From positions 1 through 9,791 of the forward strand of contig CAKRNI010000089.1 in assembly GCA_934370915.1 (NCBI GenBank): a stretch of DNA of 9,791 bases, written 5' to 3'. The notes beneath the pieces are model-generated. The model made no database searches, had not been told where the DNA came from, and was given only the letters and a program-made list of their open reading frames with translations. Below, piece after piece: positions 1 to 6,700 of this stretch. The translations under genes were made by a program, and so were the position numbers. The DNA is from an uncultured Lachnospiraceae bacterium (lineage in GTDB: Bacteria; Bacillota; Clostridia; Lachnospirales; Lachnospiraceae). The number at the start of each line of letters is the position of its first letter. Positions within the stretch are counted from its first letter, which is position 1.

Positions 1-30
1 TTAGTATAACATAAAACCGCAGGAAAAACT

Positions 31-63
31 TGCGTCTTAAACAGGAAACCTGCGTCTTAAACA
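31..63. repeat. Tandem pair of 13-bp direct repeats upstream of promoter
   Basis: The 13-mer TGCGTCTTAAACA occurs at 31-43 and again at 51-63, so the copies are exactly 20 bp apart, close to two helical turns. An AGGAAA precedes each copy (21-26 and 43-48), which makes the repeated unit about 20-22 bp. On the other strand each copy reads TGTTTAAG, which loosely resembles the direct-repeat sites bound by LytTR-type regulators. The pair ends 18 bp before the -35 hexamer of the promoter at 82-110, a normal place for an activator site. The repeat is directly visible; its role as an operator is inference. Confidence 0.6.
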
Positions 64-81
64 AAGTCGGTTGCATTTCTC

Positions 82-110
82 TTGACAAGATGCTACGCTA
101 ATTATATTAC
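82..110 (+). promoter_or_regulatory. Sigma-A-type promoter of leader and receiver-like gene
   Basis: A perfect -35 hexamer TTGACA (82-87) is followed after 17 bp by TATTAC (105-110) as the -10; an overlapping TATATT (103-108) would give a 15-bp spacer. Transcription would start near 117, giving a leader of about 180 nt before the ATG at 299. The -35 match is strong and the -10 is moderate. Confidence 0.6.
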
Positions 111-136
111 CAGCCTTTTAGGTGAGAAGGTCTGAT

Positions 137-177
137 TTTTTGATTTCATAGGAAAGTTCGTCCTATGAAATCAAAAA
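137..177. repeat. 17-bp perfect inverted repeat, 7-nt loop
   Basis: Bases 137-153 and 161-177 are perfectly complementary over 17 bp, separated by the loop AAGTTCG (154-160). The palindrome core is GATTTCATAGGA / TCCTATGAAATC, flanked by T and A runs. No T-tract follows it (the next bases are CGCTCTGCG), so it is not a + strand intrinsic terminator. The A/T flanks could give a weak terminator-like signal on either strand for an unseen upstream neighbour. It could be an RNA hairpin in the leader, a dimeric-regulator operator or a dispersed palindrome. Confidence 0.85.
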
Positions 178-242
178 CGCTCTGCGAGGATCGCACTGCG
201 GCGGAAAGGAAGAGTGCCGCTGTCGCGCCCCGCCGCAGGCGG

Positions 243-268
243 AGAATCCTGCAAGCAGGATTCTTTTT
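243..268 (+). terminator. Intrinsic terminator inside the leader
   Basis: AGAATCCTGC (243-252) and GCAGGATTCT (255-264) form a 10-bp perfect stem, with AA between them, followed by a T run at 264-268 and more T-rich sequence at 271-280. It lies after a promoter and 30 bases before the ATG at 299. It therefore either ends a small leader RNA or attenuates the downstream genes. Confidence 0.8.
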
Positions 269-298
269 CATTTTTCTTTTCGGGAAAGGAGGCCCGGC

Positions 299-688
299 AT
301 GAAAATCGCACTTTGTACGGAGCTGAGAAATGTGGAATGGTTTGAAAGCAGGCTGCGCTCCCTATTTGATGGGGATGGGCAGCTTGTCATCGACGAGCTA
401 TGGAATGAGAAGCAGCTATCTCAGGCACTGCGGCGGAGCCGATATCATGCGGTTGTCATCGCAATGACCGGGGCAAGGGGATTGGAGGCTGTCATTCAGG
501 CGAAGCGGCTGGCACCGGAAGTACCGCTTGTCTGGTGGAGCGATGATGAAAACTTCGCCCTGATCGCGTATCAGCTTCGTATCCCGGCATTCCTCTCCAT
601 AGATTGTAGTGATCAGGAGCTATATGAGGCGATGGAGTCCATCAGGAAACGGAGGTATGGAAATGCGAATTGCGCTATGCAGCTATAG
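299..688 (+). CDS. Stand-alone receiver-like (pseudo-receiver) domain protein
   Basis: This 129-residue protein starts at an ATG preceded by AAAGGAGG (285-292) at a 6-nt spacing. It reads as one CheY-like receiver domain with no output domain. The opening MKIALC is a beta-1 strand as in LytTR-family response regulators. HAVVIAM (50-56) sits at the beta-3 strand, GLEAVIQAKRLAPEVPLVWWS (61-81) matches alpha-3/beta-4, and AFLSIDCSDQELYEAMESI (97-115) matches the end of the receiver. By eye, the phosphoacceptor Asp is replaced by Ala55 and the conserved beta-5 Lys by Ile101, while the conserved Thr/Ser survives as Ser81. The N-terminal acidic Asp pair is also absent (CTEL). It is therefore unlikely to be phosphorylated in the usual way, and it lacks a DNA-binding domain. 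It overlaps the next ORF by 26 bp. A partner-binding or degenerate regulator role is inference; the fold call is moderate. Confidence 0.85.
   Translation: MKIALCTELRNVEWFESRLRSLFDGDGQLVIDELWNEKQLSQALRRSRYHAVVIAMTGARGLEAVIQAKRLAPEVPLVWWSDDENFALIAYQLRIPAFLSIDCSDQELYEAMESIRKRRYGNANCAMQL
651..655 (+). promoter_or_regulatory. Strong ribosome binding site inside the receiver-like gene
   Basis: GGAGG (651-655) lies 7 nt before the ATG at 663 and within the last codons of the receiver-like gene. It supports translation of the short overlapping ORF at 663-770 by coupling to the upstream gene. Confidence 0.6.
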
Positions 689-770
689 TCAGAAGGGGGA
701 AGCAGTCTCCCGGCTTAAAAGTATGAATAAAAAATATTACCGGAGAGAACAAAACCGTCACGCTATATAG
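663..770 (+). pseudogene. 35-codon ORF, likely N-terminal stump of a second receiver gene
   Basis: An ATG at 663, with GGAGG 7 nt upstream, opens a 35-codon frame ending at TAG 768-770. It overlaps the end of the receiver-like gene by 26 bp. The product starts MRIALCSYSQKG, very like MKIALCTELRNV of the upstream gene, and has the look of a LytTR-type response regulator beta-1/alpha-1 (MRIALC, then SRLKSMNKKYY). The frame stops soon after what would be alpha-1, so the rest of the domain is missing. The strong start signal, overlap coupling and paralogous beginning suggest the remnant of a duplicated or second regulator gene truncated by a deletion that placed the giant gene next to it. It could instead be a functional short coupling peptide. 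It is short, so confidence is moderate. Confidence 0.5.
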
Positions 771-784
771 AAAATAATGACAAC

Positions 785-790
785 AGGAGG
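785..790 (+). promoter_or_regulatory. Ribosome binding site that fixes the giant gene start at 799
   Basis: AGGAGG (785-790) is 2 nt from the ATG at 793 but 8 nt from the in-frame ATG at 799. Only the second has a workable spacing, so translation most likely starts at 799 (MRYKKKKRQ), which also gives a conventional signal peptide. Confidence 0.75.
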
Positions 791-798
791 AAATGGAT

Positions 799-3700
799 AT
801 GAGGTATAAAAAGAAGAAACGGCAGATCGTATCTGCAGCATTGGCGGCAATGATGGCGATGCAGTTATGCATACCGTCTGCAACGTTCGCTGCAGTTCCT
901 ACAAAAAAGTTGAAAGTGATCACGGGATTTACGGAATTACCGGAGGAGGTCGCGCATATTCAGATCCCTGCGGATGCCGGAGAAAACTTTGAGGATTATC
1001 TGAATTTCCCGGAGACGATCGAGGCTTCGGTGGTGGAATATAAGAACGTGGATCATCAGAAAAATAATGCGGATCGCGATAAGGACGCGGAAGATGAGAA
1101 AGCGGCAGCAGACGACCGTGATAAGAAAGAAGACTTTGGAATTGCTACCGGCAGTAATGCAAAGAAAGAAAATCTGAATGAGGAGGAAACTCCGGAAACA
1201 GAAAATTCAGAAAATGTGTCGGATAGTAATGATGAGGAGGAAGCAGATAAACAGGAAGTTCAGGAGAAAGACCAGCAGGGTACGTTTCTGATCGCGACCG
1301 ACAGCAATGCCGGGGATTTTCTTGAGGATTATGAGTTTGAAGATGAGGAAATCTCAGAAGATATCCCGGTGCTGACGGATATCAGCGTTACTTGGGAGCC
1401 GGATGAGAACCGGGAAGATGAAAGTGGTTTCTATTATTATCTTCCGGTTCTTCCGAGAGAGTATATTTTGGCAGCGGGCGTGGAGCTTCCGGAGATCGAG
1501 GTCAGCATGGACGGCGGAATCGCTTTGCTGGCATCAACAGATACTTATGATATTGCGAATGGCGGTATCGTCATCAACAGCAACACATTGGAACAGTATA
1601 AGGATGCGACTATCACGGGAAGCAGTACGACCAATATTATTCAGGTTAGTGGTGTGGAGGCTACAATCACGATTTCGAATCTGGATATCCAGATTCCGAT
1701 CGACAATAACGCTACGACAGCAAGTAACTGGATACCGGCGATCCGACTGGGAGATGGTGCAAAACTGAATCTGATTCTGGAGGGAAAAAATACACTCAAG
1801 GGCGGTGATATGTGTGCGGCTATTGAGGTGCCGGAAGGCTGCACCCTGACGATCAGCGGAGAGGGAAGATTAAAAGCAACCGGTGGAGTAGGTGCCGGAA
1901 TTGGTGCGTCGAGCATGAGAAAGGGTTCCTTGGGGAGGATTGAGATCAACGGAGGCGATATCGAAGCTTATGGCAGCGGGATGGCAGCAGGTATTGGCGG
2001 CGGTTTAGAGGGCGGCATCGGTACCATTGTCATCAACGGCGGAACTGTGTATGCCAAGGGCGGACATGGAAGCTACCCCAAGGATATTAAAAATGTATAC
2101 GGTGGAGCAGGAATTGGCGGTGGAGCGTACGGCTGCGTGGATCGGATTGAAATCAATGGTGGCAATGTGACAGCCTGTGGAGGATATGTTACGAACGCAG
2201 GAAGACGCCCCGGATCCGCAATCGGCACTGGCGGCGGTGGAGCAAAACCGATAGGCGAAGGTAGATACAAGTATGGTGATATTAAGATCAATGGCGGAAC
2301 GGTTTCAGCCATTGCGTATAATAATGAAGTATATGCGATCGGTATCGGAGTGAAACCAGGCCAAGCGCTGCAGGAGGGTACCTTGGAGGGCTCCATTTCC
2401 ATCAGTGATCAGGCAGTAGTCAACTTAAATGGTGGTGATTATTTCCCGAAAAGTGAAAATTTCGAACTGAAAAAGTATACCATTCAGGGCACGATTGCGG
2501 ATGGACGATTCACCGAAAGCTCTTATCCGGTGACGATCAGCGTGGGAGAGATTACCTGGGATGCAGGGACGATGAAGGTGAGCGCTTATCAAGGCACACT
2601 TACGGCATCCAATTATCTGAAACCATTAACGTCAGAGACACAGGTAACGGTAGATGTGACGCTTGGAGAAAACTATGTTTATCAGATGGCAGCTGACGTT
2701 GATGATGAGAATGCAACGATTACTTTGAAGACCGGAATTCCTCTTTATGAGACAAGATTAAAATTTGTTTCCACGGCGATCACGAGCGATCAGGTATTAC
2801 AGGCAACCGATATCACGATCAAGCAGAATGATGAACCGTTGATCAATCAAGAAGGTCAAAGTGCAGCTATGGTCATTCCTTCCATGCAGATTTCGTATGA
2901 TGAAGCGAACACGGGATATCTGACGGTATATCTGCCGGAAAATGAGGAAAACACAGAGATTTCGGTGACGGTACCAGGCTTAAATGACGGCAATCCGATC
3001 ACAGTCTCAGGTAAGACAATTTCGACAACAACACCAAATGAAATCGAGATGTTTCATGATGATACCGTTTGTAGTCATGAGTACTATAATGCAGATGGAT
3101 TTTGTGAAGCATGTGGTGCAGCATATCAGGAGGCAATAAAGTCGGGGGAATATTATGAGATTTATAATGCCGGTCAGCTGTTCTGGTTTGCAAAGCAGTT
3201 TAATGATGGTAAAATCCTTAATACGAGCAATCTGAAGCTGATGAAGGATATTAAGATCCCGAGCGGACGTGACTGGACAAGCATTGGAAACATAACTGAT
3301 AAGTTTTTCAAGGGGACTATTGAGGGAAATTATCATGTAATTTCCGGACTGCGACCTGCTAATGACAATACAAGTTATAAGCGGGGACTGGTGGCAAGGA
3401 TTAAAAATGGGCATGTACGAAATATAGGGCTGGTGTTGGAAGGTGATTGGAATTGCGGGTTGTGTTATTCCGCTTATGATTTCAAAATTCAGAATTGTTT
3501 TGTAGTAGGAACAAATTTTTTAGCTGGTTGTCAAGACGGAGCGATGACTAATTGCTTGGCTGTATCAGGACAATCGTCAGGAAGTCCGTCCAATGATAGG
3601 GTTAGTTTTACGAACTGTTATGAGACAAAAAAGACTGGTTATAGTACTCCGGGTATTACTACTATAAGCGAAGAAAAACTGAAATCCGGAGAAATTGCCT

Positions 3701-6700
3701 ATAAATTAAACGGTGAAAAATCAGATGGTACGTGGGGACAGATGATCGGAACGGAGGATTACCCGCATTTCCGCAAGTACAGTAAGACGGTATATTATGA
3801 TTCAGCTACTGGTACATATTCTAATAATAATGCGGCAAGTATCACTTCCGCAGCTGTCACGGATATTAAGACGATTTCTGACATAAAAGCGACTGCTACA
3901 CTTAAGGCAACAGGAACTCCCGGAGCAGAGGTTAAGTTTTTCTTAACCTCCGGCGAGGATGAGCGGACATTAGAGGATATGTTCTTGAATGGAACGTCAC
4001 TTCAGGAAAGTTCTTCCGGAAACTATGAGTATACTATTCAGGATTTAGCTCCGGACAAAGAATATCATGTCAGACTGATGATTAAAAAGGATGGTAAATT
4101 ATCTCTTGATGTAACCTATGTAAATTTCCAGACAGAAAAAATGCGGCAGGAGGCACCTAAGGCTGCTGATGTTTCTATCAATTACGAACAGGAGACTTTA
4201 GAGAATAAAGCTTCCTGCGATCTGGAGTATGCTGCTTCTAATGATGCACAGTCATGGACAACTATAAGACAGGGTGGTATGGTTTGTCTGACAAGGCTGC
4301 TGGATAACATTCGTGAAAATGGTGGGTCTGTACCAGTCTATATTCGCAAGAAAGCATCCTCGTCCATGTCAGCCAGTGAAGCGGTTTTGGTGGCGGATTT
4401 GCAAACACAGGCGATTCCGGAAGAATCGAACAAGCCGAATATTGATTATGGGAAGGAAGAAATCACAATTTCCTCATCTTTACAGTATGTGATTGTAAAC
4501 GGAACCAATACCTCTCCAAGCTGGACATCTGCAAAAATGGGCAGTGGATCAGGAATTTCGATTACAGACATCATTTCTTCCGATCATGAGAGTACGGTTT
4601 ATTATCGGTATGCTGCAAGCAACACGGATAAGAAATTTGCCGGAAAACCTAAAAGTATCACGATTCCTAAAAGAACGGCAGCACCGGCTGCAATAACTGA
4701 GAATGAGGTGACTATAACCGGTACGACGATTACCATAAATAGAACGAATCCGGAAAATGACATTGAGTATGGATACCGTGATGTAGATTCAGACGGAGCA
4801 TTTACATGGGTTGACGGTACGGAAATTCAGGGATTATATCCGGCACATGGATATCAGGTAACCAGCAGAATAAGGGCGAAAGAGAATGCATTTGCTTCTG
4901 AGAGAACGGAACCGCTTAATGTGTCTACCAAGGATACACTGAGAATTGTAGGAAACGGAACACAAAAGTGGGATGCGAAGGGGACTTATGGGGTTTCACT
5001 TGCTCAGATTCCGGTTTCCCTGGCTTCTGGTTATGGTGTGTATAATGGTGCAAATCAACCGGTAGCCGGAACCTGGAGCTGGGAACCGGAAAATAGTAGT
5101 TCAGCATCTGGTATTTATCCGAATGTAAAAGATAACAAGGCTTATACCGTGAAATTTACACCGACAGATTCAAGTGCTTCATACGATAGGACATTAACAG
5201 ATTCCGTGGTACCGGAAATTTCTAAGTACCCACTGAATTTTTCAGTTGCGGTAGAAGATAAGACCTATGATGGCACGACAACAGCAACTGTACAGCAACC
5301 ACTCATGATAGACACTGGTGTGAAAACAGGTGCCGGAAATGAAAAACTGCAGATCACAGGCTTAACAGCCGCTTTTAAGGATGAAAATGCCGGAACCAAT
5401 AAAGAGGTTGTGATCGATGCTTCGAAGGCAGTGATAACAGGAGCAGCAGCGAGCGGTGGCGGAGCAACAGCCGATCCGGATAACTACCAGGTCAACATTC
5501 CTTCCAGTGCAACCGCAACGATCGAAAAAGCAGCATCTTCGATCACGATCAATGATGCAGAGTGGCCGGGAACGAAAACATATGGCGATCCTGATTTTTC
5601 ATTGACTGGAGTTACCACCGTTGGAGATGGAACGGTGACCAAGACAAGCGACTCTGCGAATGTACTGACGGTTGATGCAGATGGCCGGGCAACGATCCAT
5701 GGCGCAGGTACGGCAACGGTAACGATAAGTGTGGCAAGTGGCACCAATTACACGGCAGGTAATAATTCCAGACCGATCACCGTTCAGAAGGGAAGCATTT
5801 CCCTGAATTTGAAAGCCGGAAAGAAAAACGGTCTGATGCAGAGACTCCTGGCAGTTCTTGGAAATGTGGAAGATACTTATGTTCTGACTCTGGAAGCGAA
5901 GGGAGCTTATCAGGATGTGCTGGCCGGAACGGTAATATTTTATGAAAATGGACAGCAACTCAATCAGACGCCGATCCCATTGACCAATGGAACCGCATCC
6001 ATGGAATATTCGGGTCCTTCTGCCGGTACGCATGAAATTTCGGCAGAATATGTGCTTCCGGCTGACGGCCCAGAGAAGGAAAATTACAATGATCCTGCAC
6101 AGGTAAGCTGCAGCTTCGAGGTCGGAAAAGCAGACGAAGACAAGGTACAGATCGAAGAAGTGAATGGAAAAATCTACGGTGATGATCCATTTGCACTGGA
6201 ACTTACCGGACAGAAGGGAACCGGAGCTGTGAAATTCTCCGTTCCTGACGGAAATGGAGTTCTGGAGCTATCAGAAGTGAACGGAAAAACAGAGGCGAAG
6301 ATCATCGGAGCCGGAACGGTCCTTGTGACGGCTGAGGTTGCCGGGGATAGTGACTACAATGGAACGACGGTGACCAGGAAAATTACTGTTGGAAAAGCAC
6401 AGGCACCGGAGATTTCCGTGGCAGAGCCGAAGATTGCACCGGTTCCGGCAGATGCACCGGAGGAGGTAAAAAAGATTGCTAACCTCTTGGAAGAGAAGAC
6501 CCCGGAGATTACCGGACTGGATACTGTGGCAGCAGATCTGATCCGGGAAACAGAAAACGGGGATGTGATCGTAAAAATAGGAGAAGATCAGACGATTTCC
6601 GGAGTGGAAGCGAAGGAAAAACTTCAGAAGGAAGGAGTCGATACCGCCGGAAAGAAGGTAAGACTGGTGGTTGAGCCGCATATGTCGGTGGAAGTAAAGG

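Larger units (their letters stand above)
117..268 (+). promoter_or_regulatory. Putative structured leader RNA with competing stems and terminator
   Basis: This gene-free stretch runs from the predicted transcription start to an intrinsic terminator and is dense in secondary structure. After the 137-177 inverted repeat comes a GC-rich block that can fold in several exclusive ways. CTGCGGCGG (196-204) is perfectly complementary to CCGCCGCAG (230-238). CCGCC (230-234) can instead pair locally with GGCGG (238-242). GCACT (193-197) can pair with AGTGC (213-217), and GCGGC (198-202) with GCCGC (216-220). The terminator hairpin at 243-264 follows directly. This arrangement is compatible with an attenuator or riboswitch-like leader, or with a small RNA ending at the terminator. 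It could also be a dispersed palindromic intergenic element. I recognise no known riboswitch core. Confidence 0.45.

Noticed and set aside
1..30. End of an upstream gene
   Set aside because: No open frame with recognisable content enters the window from the left, so I cannot support a partial gene.
137..177. Intrinsic terminator of the small-gene transcript
   Set aside because: No T-tract follows the right arm on the + strand; the next bases are GC-rich.
720..790. Separate promoter for the giant gene
   Set aside because: TATATAG near 763 could be a -10, but I find no acceptable -35 at the right distance. The gene may depend on upstream readthrough or on a promoter I cannot see.
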